Shown one piece after another: positions 17,467-27,628 of a stretch of DNA of 64,000 nucleotides. The DNA comes from Spirochaetota bacterium (GTDB lineage: Bacteria; Spirochaetota; UBA4802; UBA5368): contig DATIKU010000014.1 of assembly GCA_035477215.1 (NCBI GenBank), forward strand, positions 124,001-188,000, written 5' to 3'. The position numbers and the translations under genes are program-made. Each line of letters opens with the position of its first letter. Within the stretch, counting starts at the first letter, position 1. The notes under the pieces are model-generated. The model did no database searches. It had not been told where the DNA came from and was given only the letters and a program-made list of their open reading frames with translations.

Positions 17467-18419
17467 GCCCGGGGGCGGGCGGCGACCACGCAATTCTTGG
17501 TGGCCCGTTTGCCTTCGTACATCGCCCCGTCGGCCCTGCTGATGTTGGCGTCGAGATCGATCGAGTGATCGTATTCGGCCACGCCAATGGTGACCGTCAC
17601 CTTCAGTTTATTACCTTTGAACTCCGGCCTGCCCGCCTCGACGGCCGCGCGCAGCTTTTCGGTTACCGCCATCGTGCCGTCCATCGTCAATCGCGGAAAT
17701 ATCAACAGGAACTCCTCTCCACCCCAGCGCGAGGCCATGTCCTCCTTCCGCACCGAGGAGACGAGGATGTCGGCCACGCTTTTGAGGACCACGTCGCCGC
17801 CCTCGTGGCCGTGGGTGTCGTTGAACAGCTTGAAGTCGTCGATGTCCGCCATCGCCAGCGAGAAGGGCTCGCCGTGGCGGGACGAGCGCGACAGCTCGGA
17901 CGAGAGGCGCTCCAGCGCATAACGGCGATTCGCCAGGCCAGTAAGCGGGTCGATCCGCGCCATCACCTCCAGGCGCGCGCGCACCCTGTTAAGCTCATCG
18001 TTGCGGCGCTCGAGTTCCTCCGCGTACGAGCGCAGGTCCAGGCGCGAGCGTCGCAGTTCGAGATGGGTCCGGATCCTCGCGAAGAGTTCGCGGGGATTGA
18101 AGGGCTTGGTGATATAGTCGTGCCCTCCCGCCTCGAAGCCCCGCACTATGTCGTTAGGTTCGCTTTTTGCGGTTATAAAGAGGACAGGAATATCGGTCGT
18201 CGCCGGTTCGTTCTTTAAAGTGGCGCAGATTGCATATCCGTCCATGCCTGGCATCATGACGTCGAGCAAAACGAGGTCGGGAAGTATTTCCAAGGCGCGC
18301 TTTATGGCCTGCCGGCCGTCGGTCGCGGTGTACAGGTCGTAGTCGTCCCTTAAGAGCTCGCCCAGCACACGAAGCGGGGTGGGGGCGTCATCCACGATCA
18401 GTATCTTTTCCCTGCCCAT
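17463..18419 (-). CDS. Response regulator with GGDEF output (PleD-like)
   Basis: A 318-residue diguanylate cyclase controlled by phosphorylation. The receiver domain (1-125) has the phospho-Asp in LVLLDVMMPGMDGY and the conserved Lys in TKPFNP. A coiled linker (about 125-155) leads to GGDEF (about 160-315), with the active site GGEEF at 233-237 and the I-site RKED at 224-227. Its ATG directly abuts the stop of the hybrid kinase upstream on the same strand, so the two are cotranscribed and the kinase is its likely phosphodonor. Confidence 0.95.
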   Translation of the reverse strand: MGREKILIVDDAPTPLRVLGELLRDDYDLYTATDGRQAIKRALEILPDLVLLDVMMPGMDGYAICATLKNEPATTDIPVLFITAKSEPNDIVRGFEAGGHDYITKPFNPRELFARIRTHLELRRSRLDLRSYAEELERRNDELNRVRARLEVMARIDPLTGLANRRYALERLSSELSRSSRHGEPFSLAMADIDDFKLFNDTHGHEGGDVVLKSVADILVSSVRKEDMASRWGGEEFLLIFPRLTMDGTMAVTEKLRAAVEAGRPEFKGNKLKVTVTIGVAEYDHSIDLDANISRADGAMYEGKRATKNCVVAARPRA

Positions 18420-21400
18420 TCAGGAGCGTCCTCCATTCAGTTTTTTTTCCAACCTGGCGATAAGCGATATCGCCGACTCATTGTCGAAGCGCGCGAGCGC
18501 ATTGTCAAGTTCGGCGAGGTCCTTGGGCGCGCGCCCCGGCCACGCTCTCTTAAGCGCGGCGAACGTGTCGAGCGCGCCGTAGCTCCCTGCGGCCGTTTCG
18601 CGTTGTAGCCGCGCGAGCAGCCCGAGCGCTTCTGCCGGTCCTGTCGAGGGAGCGGCATGTTTTATTTCGTCATCTTTCAGGGATGGGGCCCGGTTGGCAA
18701 GCACTACGCCGAGTTCACGGCCGAAATCAGAAAGCGGGGCGGCGATATCGGCGCCGCCGTCGGCGATCACCTTCTCGAGGGCGGCGGCGGACTTCTGCAG
18801 TCTGAGCGCTCCGAGCGTACCGGCCGAGCCGTTGATGGAATGGGCGAGCCGACGCGCGTCGTATGTCTCGCCGGCCTCCAGGTGCTTGCCGATCACGGCC
18901 GGGGCGTTCGCATAGAGATCACAGAACTGCGCGACGAGCTGCCGCAGAAAGCCCTCGTCGCCGCGCATCCTGTGCAGCGCGAACTCCATGTCAATTCCGC
19001 TTAACGCAGCCCCGGCTTCGGCAGGGTGTGTTTCCTTGACGCCGGCGGCGTTTTCAGCGGCCGTGCCGGGACCGAGCCATCGGGAAAGCGCGGCAAAGAG
19101 CGCGTCCGGGTCCACGGGCTTGGGCAGGTGATCGTTCATTCCGACCTCAAGGCACCGGTCGCGGTCGCCTCTCATCGCATAGGCGGTCATCGCCACGATC
19201 GGAAGGTCCCTGTAGCGCGCGTCGGCGCGGATCCTCGTCGTCGCCTCCAGGCCGTCCATCACCGGCATCTGCACATCCATGAATACAAGGTCAAAGAGTC
19301 CCTGTTCGAGCAGTTCGATCGCCCGGGCCCCGTCGACCGCCTCGACCACGTCTATGCCCTCGGGCTTAAGAAGTTCACGTACCACCTGGCGGCTGATGGG
19401 ATCGTCTTCCACCAGGAGCACGGCCTTGCCCGTATATCGCGCCTTCGCCGCAACGGCCAGTTTGTCGCCCCGGACGCGTTCGGGGCTTCGCCCGCTGATT
19501 CCCAGCGCTTCCATCACGCTTTCGAGGAGGACGGAGGGAGTAACCGGTTTGGGCAGAACGCGTCGTACGCCGACCTTGCCCGAGCGCTCCCTGACGATAT
19601 CGGGATCGTACGCCGAGACGATGATGATCTCGGGAACGCGCATCTTCTTTGAGAGGGCGCGGATGCGCGCGGCGGTTTCGATGCCGTCGAGGTCCGGCAT
19701 CTTCCAGTCGATGAGGGCCAGGTCGAAGAAGCCCGGAGGGTTCCCCTCTATAAGGGAAAGCGCCTCCGCTCCCGAGCGCGCGGTCGTAACGGTGAACCCG
19801 AAAAATGTGAGGCTTTCGTCGAGTATCTCGAGCGAAGTGTCACTGTCGTCGACCACAAGGAGGCGAAGCTTTCCGAATTCCGCCGTGCGCCGCAGCGCCG
19901 GCTCGCCGGGCTTCCGCATCTCGAGCGGGACGGTAAAATAAAAGCGCGATCCGCTCCCCGGAACGCTTGTAAAGCCTATCTCTCCGCCCATGAGCTCCAC
20001 GAGCCTTTTGGAAATGGAAAGCCCAAGGCCCGTGCCTCCGTAGCGGCGGGTGATGGCGGTGTCCGCCTGCGTGAATGACTGGAATATCTTTGCCTGATCC
20101 TCCACGGGTATGCCGATGCCCGTGTCGCGCACCGTGAACCTGACGGAGATCCGGCGGTCGGCACCGTCACCGGGGCGCACCGGCGCCTCGACGCGCAGCA
20201 CCACCTCGCCGTGGTGAGTGAACTTGACGGCGTTGCTGAGCAGGTTGAAGAGCACCTGCTGCAGTCGCAGCGGGTCGCCGCGGAGAGCGAGCGGCATGCC
20301 CGCAGTTATATGCAGAAAAATCTCGAGTCCCTTTTCTTCGGCGGGGCGGCCGAGCACGGCGAGAAGGTTTTTCAAAATATCGTCGAGCGAGAAGTCGACC
20401 TCTTCCAGTTCGATGCGCCCGGCCTCGATCTTCGAGAAATCAAGCAGGTCGTTGATTATACCTGAAAGCATCTTCGCCGAAGCGCCGATCTTGTCGAGGT
20501 AATCGCGCTGCCTGTCGGTAAGGCCGGTCTTGAGGGCCAGGTGGGCAAGGCCGATTATGCCGTTAAGCGGGGTGCGGATCTCGTGGCTCATATTGGCGAG
20601 GAATTCGCTCTTAACGCGGCTTGCCTCTTCGGCGGCCTCCTTGGCCGCGCGCAGGGCGTCCTCCACCGCGACGCGGTCGGTGATGTCGGAGATCAGGCCG
20701 ATGATCGCCTCCGTGCCGCCGTCGGTGTTGCGTATGGGCGTCACCGAGAGGCTGATCCAGATGATGGTGCCGTCGCGCCGTATGTAGCGCTTATCCATCT
20801 GGTACGCGTCAACCTCGCCGCTCTGCAGGGCCCGCAGTTTTTCGCCGCTGGCGCGCATGTCGTCGGGATGCGTTACCTCGGTGACGTACATTCCCTCGAG
20901 TTCGTCCACGGTGTAGCCCAGCATGTCGGCCAGGGCCTTGTTGACCTTGAGGAACCTGCCGTCGGCGTTGACGAGGTCCATGCCGGCGCCGGCGTTGTCG
21001 AAGATTGCCGAAAGACGCTTTTCTCGCTCGGTGAGCGCGGTTTCCGCGCTCTTTCTTTCGGTGATGTCGATGATGACTCCACGGGTTCCGCGAAGGAAGT
21101 CGTCGGGATCGATGGAGCAGGCGTTGACGATGACGGGGAAGGTCGTGCCGTCGGCGCGCATGGCTTCGAGTTCCAGGTTCAGGGCGATTCCGCGCGTCGC
21201 CAGCATTCTCCTGATTAAAGGCCACTTCTCCCGTGCCGCCGGTGAAAGAATGTCGACCGTTCGAAAATCCCCGGGGAGAATGTTCTTCGATGAAAAGCCG
21301 AACATGTCCATGGCGGCCCTGTTGACATAGGTGATTCGCGCCTCGGAATCGGACTCGTATATGCCTATTGGAAGAAGGTCCACCAGGTCGCGGAAACGCT

Positions 21401-22445
21401 CCTCGCTCGCGCGCAGGGCTTCTTCGGCGCGCCGGCGCGAGGTCACGTCGCGCAGCACCAGCATTCGCCCGGGAGGGGCGCCGGGCCGTGCCGGGAGTGG
21501 GTTGATATCGAGCTCGACATGCCGGTCTCCAAGCCGGACAAGCGTTGCCGAAACAACCCCCGGCGTGATCGCCGCCAGCAGTTCCGGGTGGTTCCCCAGG
21601 GCCCCCCCGGCCGTTTCGCCGATTGGCGCTTTCCCCTCGAGGCCGAGTATCCGCATGGCGGCGGGATTGATCTCGACGATGCTCAAATCGGACGAGAGCG
21701 CGATGATTCCGTCCTTCATGATCGAGAGCAGGGAATCGCGCGAAACGGGACCCGACGACAGAAACCGGAAGCGGGAAACGGCGAGCGACAGAATGAGACC
21801 GGTAACGGAAAAAGCCGCGGGGGTGATGTCAAGGCCGGGCACGGGCGAAAAGCCCGCCACGTACACGATGTTCCCGGCGAAGGGCGCGAGCGAGCCCAGA
21901 AGGAGCAGGCGCGTCTGCATCGAATACAGGTGGTTCAGGCGGACTGCGGCGCGGGCGAGCATCACGATGGCCATTAAAATGAGAAGGTAACTGTATGCAA
22001 TCTGGAAGAAGAACCAGGGACCATGGCCGAAAACGCCGGTCGTTCCATACGCGGTCTCGGTGGGAGTGATGGACGACCACACCAGGCCGTGCAGGTGGTT
22101 GGTGGCCGCCAGGGCGATTGACAGCATGGGAACGATGAAGAGCGCATACCGCCACAGCCGGCCGACACGCGCTTCGAGCCAGGTAAAGGAGAGGACAAAC
22201 AGAAAAAAGAAGACCGGGGTGGTCTGGCTGCCCAGGTACGAGACAACCGACCAGAACTGCATATGGCGACTGTCGGGAACCATGTGCACCATGGCCTCGG
22301 TGACGGCCCACAGGCATACCGCGGCCATCAGCAGCGCCATATAGCTGTTTCCGCGAACGTCGCGCCGGCGCCACGCGCGGACTGCGAGCGCGACTGCGAG
22401 CAGGGCGGGGACGGCGTGTATAAGCAATATCGGGCCTGGCTGCAC
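18420..22445 (-). CDS. Hybrid histidine kinase: 7TM, PAS x3, HisKA, HATPase, REC x2, HPt
   Basis: A 1341-residue phosphorelay sensor. The N-terminal 7TM sensor (about 1-225) is followed by three PAS domains (about 235-345, 350-470, 475-600), HisKA with phospho-His621 in [11 protein letters not shown], HATPase_c (about 730-850; [16 protein letters not shown]), receiver 1 (about 865-985, [10 protein letters not shown]), receiver 2 (about 1013-1135, [10 protein letters not shown]), and an HPt domain (about 1155-1245, [13 protein letters not shown]). The final 90 residues are helical and unassigned. The start codon is GTG, with GGAAGG upstream. It is cotranscribed with the GGDEF regulator that follows, giving a complete phosphorelay to c-di-GMP synthesis. 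The signal is unknown. Confidence 0.95.
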   Translation of the reverse strand: MQPGPILLIHAVPALLAVALAVRAWRRRDVRGNSYMALLMAAVCLWAVTEAMVHMVPDSRHMQFWSVVSYLGSQTTPVFFFLFVLSFTWLEARVGRLWRYALFIVPMLSIALAATNHLHGLVWSSITPTETAYGTTGVFGHGPWFFFQIAYSYLLILMAIVMLARAAVRLNHLYSMQTRLLLLGSLAPFAGNIVYVAGFSPVPGLDITPAAFSVTGLILSLAVSRFRFLSSGPVSRDSLLSIMKDGIIALSSDLSIVEINPAAMRILGLEGKAPIGETAGGALGNHPELLAAITPGVVSATLVRLGDRHVELDINPLPARPGAPPGRMLVLRDVTSRRRAEEALRASEERFRDLVDLLPIGIYESDSEARITYVNRAAMDMFGFSSKNILPGDFRTVDILSPAAREKWPLIRRMLATRGIALNLELEAMRADGTTFPVIVNACSIDPDDFLRGTRGVIIDITERKSAETALTEREKRLSAIFDNAGAGMDLVNADGRFLKVNKALADMLGYTVDELEGMYVTEVTHPDDMRASGEKLRALQSGEVDAYQMDKRYIRRDGTIIWISLSVTPIRNTDGGTEAIIGLISDITDRVAVEDALRAAKEAAEEASRVKSEFLANMSHEIRTPLNGIIGLAHLALKTGLTDRQRDYLDKIGASAKMLSGIINDLLDFSKIEAGRIELEEVDFSLDDILKNLLAVLGRPAEEKGLEIFLHITAGMPLALRGDPLRLQQVLFNLLSNAVKFTHHGEVVLRVEAPVRPGDGADRRISVRFTVRDTGIGIPVEDQAKIFQSFTQADTAITRRYGGTGLGLSISKRLVELMGGEIGFTSVPGSGSRFYFTVPLEMRKPGEPALRRTAEFGKLRLLVVDDSDTSLEILDESLTFFGFTVTTARSGAEALSLIEGNPPGFFDLALIDWKMPDLDGIETAARIRALSKKMRVPEIIIVSAYDPDIVRERSGKVGVRRVLPKPVTPSVLLESVMEALGISGRSPERVRGDKLAVAAKARYTGKAVLLVEDDPISRQVVRELLKPEGIDVVEAVDGARAIELLEQGLFDLVFMDVQMPVMDGLEATTRIRADARYRDLPIVAMTAYAMRGDRDRCLEVGMNDHLPKPVDPDALFAALSRWLGPGTAAENAAGVKETHPAEAGAALSGIDMEFALHRMRGDEGFLRQLVAQFCDLYANAPAVIGKHLEAGETYDARRLAHSINGSAGTLGALRLQKSAAALEKVIADGGADIAAPLSDFGRELGVVLANRAPSLKDDEIKHAAPSTGPAEALGLLARLQRETAAGSYGALDTFAALKRAWPGRAPKDLAELDNALARFDNESAISLIARLEKKLNGGRS

Positions 22446-22490
22446 GGCGATTCGCCTTCCAGTGGACGGGTAACGTTCTTCTATTATTCG

Positions 22491-22519
22491 AGTATAATGG
22501 AATTTCCCACAGGGGGCAA
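22491..22519 (-). promoter_or_regulatory. Promoter of the hybrid kinase/GGDEF regulator operon
   Basis: Read leftward: TTGCCC (22519-22514), a 17-base spacer, TATACT (22496-22491). It lies about 46 bases upstream of the GTG start. Confidence 0.6.
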
Positions 22520-22553
22520 GTAAATTACGTGGTGTCGGTAGTCAGGATTGATA

Positions 22554-23522
22554 TTACGGTCCGACGGTAATGCCCGTGGGTGTGTTTGAAAGCCGTAGAA
22601 ACCGCTCTATGCCCGAATTCGGCCTGTCCAGATCGGCCCGGTAGATGCTGTTGTCGCCGCTCGAGGTCCAGTATATTTTTCTCTCTTTTAAGTCAAGGGC
22701 GAGTTTCTGCATTTCAAATCCCGAGGCGGCCACCCAGTCAGTTCTATTATTGACATTGAGATCGGCCCGTCTGATGGACAATGCCGCGGTAGTGTTGTTC
22801 ACATAATAAATATGTCCGCCGCTGCCGTCGACTGCAATGCCGCTGAAGGGAATTGATGGGTCTGTGAATCCGTTATCCGTAATCGGCCACACGACTGAAT
22901 TGATGGCATCAAGCTCGCCAGCGTACACCCGCCCGGTGCTGCCACTGCCGAAGGCGAGAGGGTAAAGGTTCCAATATGATCCCGCTGTATAATAAAATTT
23001 CCGGTTTATCGCATCGATGGATATACCGTATGCATATGGACGAGCGGGATCGTCAATGGACCACCAGCCCTGCTGCCCCGTTGCCGGAATTGTAAGGTTC
23101 GCGCGATTTATTTCAAGACGGTCTGGGGCTGATCTGTAACGATTCCAATAGATTTTCCTTCCTGCCGGATCTATGGCAATGGCGGTTGGTCCATGGTTCA
23201 GAGAACCTGGTACATCGATGTAGAGTTCCTCGCCGTCGCCGTTCAGTCCGATCCGCCTGATCTGGTATCGGCTTCCGGTGAACTCGGTCCAGTACAGTTT
23301 TTTCCCATGCAGGTCGAGGGCGACATCGAGGGGAACGCGCGGCGCGAGGCTCACGATGGTTCGCATTCCGGTGCCGTTGGAGCGGATCACAGTTATATCG
23401 CCGTCCGACTCGGTCCAGTATATGGAGCTATCATCATCCAGCAGTATTTCGAATTCCGATCCGCAGTTAAGCAGGGCGGATGCGAAACAGAACATGATAG
23501 CGATACATCGTAACAGATACAT
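22554..23522 (-). CDS. Lipoprotein with YWTD-type beta-propeller repeats
   Basis: A 322-residue exported protein. A signal peptide ends in a lipobox (SALLNC), so it should be lipidated and held in a membrane. The mature part repeats the LDL-receptor class B pattern: IYWTESDGDI, KLYWTEFTG, KIYWNRYRS, FYYTAGSY, IYYVNNTT and KIYWTSSGD, consistent with a single six-bladed propeller. Such domains bind proteins or polysaccharides. The ATG at 23522 was chosen because GGGAG lies just upstream; a TTG at 23555 also opens the frame but would bury the signal peptide. Confidence 0.8.
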   Translation of the reverse strand: MYLLRCIAIMFCFASALLNCGSEFEILLDDDSSIYWTESDGDITVIRSNGTGMRTIVSLAPRVPLDVALDLHGKKLYWTEFTGSRYQIRRIGLNGDGEELYIDVPGSLNHGPTAIAIDPAGRKIYWNRYRSAPDRLEINRANLTIPATGQQGWWSIDDPARPYAYGISIDAINRKFYYTAGSYWNLYPLAFGSGSTGRVYAGELDAINSVVWPITDNGFTDPSIPFSGIAVDGSGGHIYYVNNTTAALSIRRADLNVNNRTDWVAASGFEMQKLALDLKERKIYWTSSGDNSIYRADLDRPNSGIERFLRLSNTPTGITVGP

Positions 23523-23686
23523 GGCTCCCGGTCTTCTGGGTATATTCTCGGACAATTACGGGACATCAGTTTAAAATAATGCCAAACAATGGGAACACCA
23601 ACACAAACAGTGCTATTAACAGAGTCGTTGCATAACCCTGGGGGGGTGTCTTGGGCCTTACAATAAATCCTTAGTTTTTGAAAGAT

Positions 23687-24541
23687 TTAAATTGAGAAGC
23701 GATAACCCAGGCCGATGCCAAGACCCATTCCATACAGCGGGACGCTGCCGTCATAAATGTAGTCAAGCCTGATCTGGGGAAAGACGACGGCGTTATGAAT
23801 AACGAATGTCGGTCCTGTGATACAGCCGGCGTGCCATTTGAGCGCCGCGACCCTCTTGTACCTGTTCTCGACAGTATAATGGCCGATGCCCAGTACCGGT
23901 GAAATCGTATACATGAAGCGGATGTCTCCGATTGAAAAAGGGAATTCCCACACCGGCCCCGATGATACGCGTGGGCCATTAATAGACTTGACGCCTTTTT
24001 TCGAGGTAAAATATCCGACCTCGCTTCGAATTCCGGTGATCCCCGTATTTTTGATGTCGGGAACCCACTTCGTAAGGGCATCGCTTTTCAGCGGGACATC
24101 CGCCGTCAGCATGACGCCGGAGCTGTGAGGCATTATTCCGCCCAATTTCCCGGCGTTGAAAATATAGAACGGTGTAAGCATCAGTGTATACTGCACCGGA
24201 ACGATTTTCTCTCCGCCCTTATCGAGTTTCCGGTCTTTGGCCCTCTCGAGCCCCGCCCGGTAGTTATTTTTCACCTCATTTTCATCAACACGTTTACCCT
24301 TCTTCTCGAATATCGATAAATCCTCCTTATAGCTGTCAGTTTCATGGATTTCCTTTATCTGCGCCATGTCAATGATGAAGACGCCGTGGTAATTTCCAAA
24401 TATGATCTGTTTCGTTTTCTTTTCCAGTATCTTACCGTTGAGAACCATATCGTCCTTCGTTACGATTATGTCCGCATGGAGGCGGGAAAATGGAATATAA
24501 AGGAGGGCGATCATGGAAATGAAAAGCTTCTTCACATACAT
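23687..24541 (-). CDS. Exported protein, possible outer-membrane barrel
   Basis: A 284-residue protein of unknown family. A signal peptide (1-23, ending LHA) is followed by a short domain (TKDDMVLNGKILEKKTKQII and a hydrophobic IDMAQIKEI stretch) and, from about residue 110, alternating hydrophobic strands rich in Gly and aromatics. It ends in YRFSI, as outer-membrane barrels often do. Seven or eight strands look plausible. The ATG at 24541 was chosen because the signal peptide begins there; the ribosome site is weak. Base composition is less GC-rich than the neighbours, as is that of the adjacent lipoprotein gene. Confidence 0.55.
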   Translation of the reverse strand: MYVKKLFISMIALLYIPFSRLHADIIVTKDDMVLNGKILEKKTKQIIFGNYHGVFIIDMAQIKEIHETDSYKEDLSIFEKKGKRVDENEVKNNYRAGLERAKDRKLDKGGEKIVPVQYTLMLTPFYIFNAGKLGGIMPHSSGVMLTADVPLKSDALTKWVPDIKNTGITGIRSEVGYFTSKKGVKSINGPRVSSGPVWEFPFSIGDIRFMYTISPVLGIGHYTVENRYKRVAALKWHAGCITGPTFVIHNAVVFPQIRLDYIYDGSVPLYGMGLGIGLGYRFSI

Positions 24542-24833
24542 TGTTTTAGCTTCGCTCTGATGCGCGCTTAGTATTTGTTTACACTGCGTCCCATAAAATT
24601 TACGGGTAAATATAAATGCCATTATCCACCTGACGGTCTGCCAGATGGAGAGCGCAAACCATTCAAAGATCCAAGCGCAAGTGAGATTAACAGCGTATTC
24701 ACATGTGGAGAGGTTCTCTCACGAATGCAACCATTAATTTTTGGATATGATTTTAAAAGGATCACCAATAAGCACTCCGGCGAAAAGGGTCTTCGGGTCT
24801 TGTCAATGCGAAATCGCATGAGCATCATGCTTC

Positions 24834-25532
24834 TTGTACGGACAGCAGAGAAACAAGGTCCTGGAGATATCGCCTGTTCTCTGCAAAGCAAAACGAATCT
24901 GCGGTATCATCCGGGACTGGAATCCGTTTCGCGCAATAATTTATTCTGTGCCCCGAAAAATCGACCAGCGGAAATATTTGGAAGGACCTTTCGCCGGCCC
25001 CGCCCCGGGCGAGTCCTTCGGTGAACTCGAATTCCTCGAGAACGCGCCGCGCAAAGCGGCGGCCTTCATCGAGGAGGAATCGGTGCTTCTGCGCTTTCCC
25101 GCGGTGGGCATCGCGATGGCCGATCTTCTCCGCGACTACCCCTATGTCGCCGCGCGCATGCTCCACCGGTTACCCGGGATTATCGCCGGGCAAATATGGA
25201 ACGTCAAACAGCTCCTCAACGAAAGGACCGGCCTTTGCAACGAGACCTCTCCGCGCGGGGACTTCGTCAACCTCCTGCCCCGTCCCGGCGGCGGGGCGGC
25301 GCTCCTGATGATAAAGCCCGACAACTTCAAGGAGATCAACGACCGCTACACTCACGAGGCGGGCGATCATGTATTCAAGCTCATGGCGATCTTTCCGCAG
25401 TCGGAGCTCGGGGAGAACGATATCGGCGTGCGCCACCGTGGCGACGAGTTCGCCGCGGTGCTGGCCGACGCGGGTCGCGATGAGGCGCTTGAGCGTTCGC
25501 TCGCCAACCGAGGTCGCGCCGGCCCGTCCTGA
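24834..25532 (+). pseudogene. Degenerate cNMP-binding/GGDEF gene, truncated
   Basis: The middle of this frame matches the second half of a cyclic-nucleotide-binding domain (GESFGELEFLENAPRKAAAF) and then a GGDEF domain. The first half of the cNMP barrel is absent; the upstream residues look random. In the GGDEF part the first metal Asp is replaced (MIKPDNFKEIND), the signature is RGDEF, the I-site is absent, and the domain stops about 50 residues early where a repeat-like sequence (25523-25552) starts. It cannot be an active cyclase. An older gene damaged at both ends is the simplest reading. Confidence 0.65.
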
Positions 25533-25552
25533 GCTTGTCGAAGAAAGGTGGG
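25523..25552. repeat. REP-like intergenic element fragment
   Basis: The core CCTGAGCTTGTCGAAG, read on the minus strand as CTTCGACAAGCTCAGG, is, from memory, a common core of dispersed repeats in many bacterial genomes. It sits exactly where the degenerate GGDEF frame loses similarity. No second copy was noticed in the window. Confidence 0.4.
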
Positions 25553-25590
25553 AGGATTCGTTTAGCAACCGGCAACCAGCCGGTCCCCCG

Positions 25591-27321
25591 CTACGTCGCC
25601 GTCCTGTTCTTCCCCATTCGTTTGGCCAGGTACATGGCCCTGTCGGCGCACTCGAGGAGCGCATCGGCGGTATCGCCCTCGGCCAGCTCGGCAACGCCGA
25701 GGCTGACCGTGACGGTTTCGACCTGTTTTTTACCGGTGATGAGGGGCTCGGCGGCGAAGCGCGTGCGTATGCGCTCGGCCGTGCCGAGCGCATACGCCTT
25801 CGTGGTGCCGGGCATGATGATAACGAACTCCTCGCCGCCGTAGCGGCATGCCACGTCGACCTCGCGCGTGACGGCCCGGATGGTCGCCGCCAGGCGCATT
25901 AGGACCATGTCGCCGAAGCCGTGACCGTTGCGGTCGTTGACCGCCTTGAAGTCGTCCAGGTCGAGCATCACAAGCGAGAGCGGCTGCGCCAGGCGCTGCG
26001 AGTGTTGAATCTCGCTCTCGAGCTTGCTCTGCAGATAACGGCGATTGAAAAGCCCCGTGAGGCTGTCGGTGATGCTGAGCTCCATGTAGCGCTTCTGCGA
26101 CTTCTCGAAAAACTCCTTTTCCTCCTTGAGCGTCCGTATGCGGTCGGCCAGCGCGAGTGACAGCAGGAGCGATTCCGCCGCCATCCCCAGAGCCACGCCG
26201 TTCACGCTCCAGAATGCCACCGGCAGCACCTTAAGTCCCATAAGCGCGAAGGTCACCCCGCCGCTCGCGAGAAACGACCACGCCAGGATGTAATACCTCG
26301 CCGGCGCGAAACCCTGCCGGAGGCGCAGCAGTGCCGCGACGATGACCGCGATGGGCAGCAGCAGCCCGCCGACATGCGAGAGACCGAATGCCGCGCGGTG
26401 CCATCCGATGACGCCCGCCGCCCCAACGAGCGCGCCCATCGAGGCGAGCGCTCCCATGACCACGTTGACGCGCGGGAGGTTCTTTCGGAGGGAGAGGAAC
26501 GACATGGAGAAGACGCCACCCCACAGCTGCACGCCGCCCACCAGCACCCACAGAAGGCCGAGGTCGACCCCGGGAGACCGGCCGAAAAACATTTTGGTGT
26601 GCCCCTGCACGTGGAACTGCCAGGCGAGCGCGGAGGCCATGTACAGGATGTAATACAGGTAGGCCCTGTCCCTCAGCGAGGCGAAGATGAAGAAGTTATA
26701 CGCGATCATGCCGAGGAGGATTCCATAGATGATACCGAACGCCAGGAAGTATAAAACGTCCCGCTGCCGGAGCGCGATCGTGCGCCACAGGTTGAAGCGT
26801 ACGGTAACGTCCATCGAGCTTTCGAGGCGCAGATACAGGTGCGCGCCGTGCGGCACACCCGGCGGAATCTCGAAGAGATAAAAGCGCGAGGATATCACGT
26901 CCTTCCGCGTCGGGCGAAGCGAGCCGGTATGCGCGACGGTATAGGTATGCGCACCTCCGGGGGCCCCGAGCGGCAGATACAGGTCGATTTTTTCGAGGAT
27001 GATGGAGAAGCTCGGCTCAACCTCGAATACGCATCCGGCGGCCTTTTCGTCCAGGCGGAAGCGCAGCCACACGCGCGGCGCGGCGCGTGTTATATCGAGG
27101 CGCGGTCCCTCGAGCCGGGTGAAACGATCGGCGTTTCCGGGCGATGTTATTTCGTCGATCGAAAGGGGATGGTCTGCTTCAATGAAGAACTCCACGTCGG
27201 GGCCCGCAAGTCGCGAAACGCCGCCACTGCCGGGAAACATGGCATCGGCGGCGCGGGCTGCGGCCGTAATGTCGCAGCAAAGTATCGCGACGATGAGGTA
27301 TGAGCGTTTTAATCCCGGCAT
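25591..27321 (-). CDS. 7TM-DISM sensor diguanylate cyclase
   Basis: A 576-residue membrane cyclase. A signal peptide (about 1-25) is followed by a periplasmic 7TMR-DISM extracellular beta domain (about 40-185), seven membrane helices (about 195-395), a short coiled coil (about 400-425), and a GGDEF domain (about 430-576). The active site GGEEF is at 495-499 with the I-site REVD five residues earlier, so product feedback is likely. DISM extracellular domains are thought to bind carbohydrates or other small ligands. The ATG at 27321 has GGGAA and AAGGAG upstream; another ATG at 27345 lacks a ribosome site. Confidence 0.9.
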   Translation of the reverse strand: MPGLKRSYLIVAILCCDITAAARAADAMFPGSGGVSRLAGPDVEFFIEADHPLSIDEITSPGNADRFTRLEGPRLDITRAAPRVWLRFRLDEKAAGCVFEVEPSFSIILEKIDLYLPLGAPGGAHTYTVAHTGSLRPTRKDVISSRFYLFEIPPGVPHGAHLYLRLESSMDVTVRFNLWRTIALRQRDVLYFLAFGIIYGILLGMIAYNFFIFASLRDRAYLYYILYMASALAWQFHVQGHTKMFFGRSPGVDLGLLWVLVGGVQLWGGVFSMSFLSLRKNLPRVNVVMGALASMGALVGAAGVIGWHRAAFGLSHVGGLLLPIAVIVAALLRLRQGFAPARYYILAWSFLASGGVTFALMGLKVLPVAFWSVNGVALGMAAESLLLSLALADRIRTLKEEKEFFEKSQKRYMELSITDSLTGLFNRRYLQSKLESEIQHSQRLAQPLSLVMLDLDDFKAVNDRNGHGFGDMVLMRLAATIRAVTREVDVACRYGGEEFVIIMPGTTKAYALGTAERIRTRFAAEPLITGKKQVETVTVSLGVAELAEGDTADALLECADRAMYLAKRMGKNRTAT

Positions 27322-27628
27322 CAGGTTCCCGGCTGCTCCTTGCATTCGCGTGCGGGATCATCGTACAGGGCGGGGCCGGGCATGTCAATCATTGATTTGG
27401 GAGCGTGTTGTCGCGGCCGCTCCCTGAAAGCAGAGTCATATTTTAATAAATGGTCCTGTATTGTAATGCCCAACAATGCCAGTCATGTCGAAATGAGAAT
27501 GAAGAAAACAAACTGCCTTAAAAAGCCGGGACTTCCCCCGCCCGCGGCGAAGGAAGTCCCGATTACGCGAGGCATTGAGGCTGTTGTAATAAAACCGCGT
27601 GCTCAGGCTCGGGGAAAAGCCGCGTTTT
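27322..27628. other. Intergenic region with a leftward terminator
   Basis: Between two leftward genes. It holds the strong terminator at 27518-27561 for the membrane-protein gene on its right. The rest, next to the 7TM-DISM gene, is AT-rich and may carry that gene's promoter, but no clear pair of boxes stands out. Confidence 0.5.
27518..27561 (-). terminator. Intrinsic terminator after the membrane-protein gene
   Basis: CGGGACTTCC (27527-27536) and GGAAGTCCCG (27552-27561) form a perfect 10-bp stem. Read leftward, it is followed by GCTTTTTAA. It lies about 70 bases beyond the stop of the gene at 27629-28282. Confidence 0.8.

Noticed and set aside
23523-23555. Earlier TTG start for the YWTD lipoprotein
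   Set aside because: It would place 11 polar residues before the signal peptide; the ATG at 23522 has GGGAG directly upstream.
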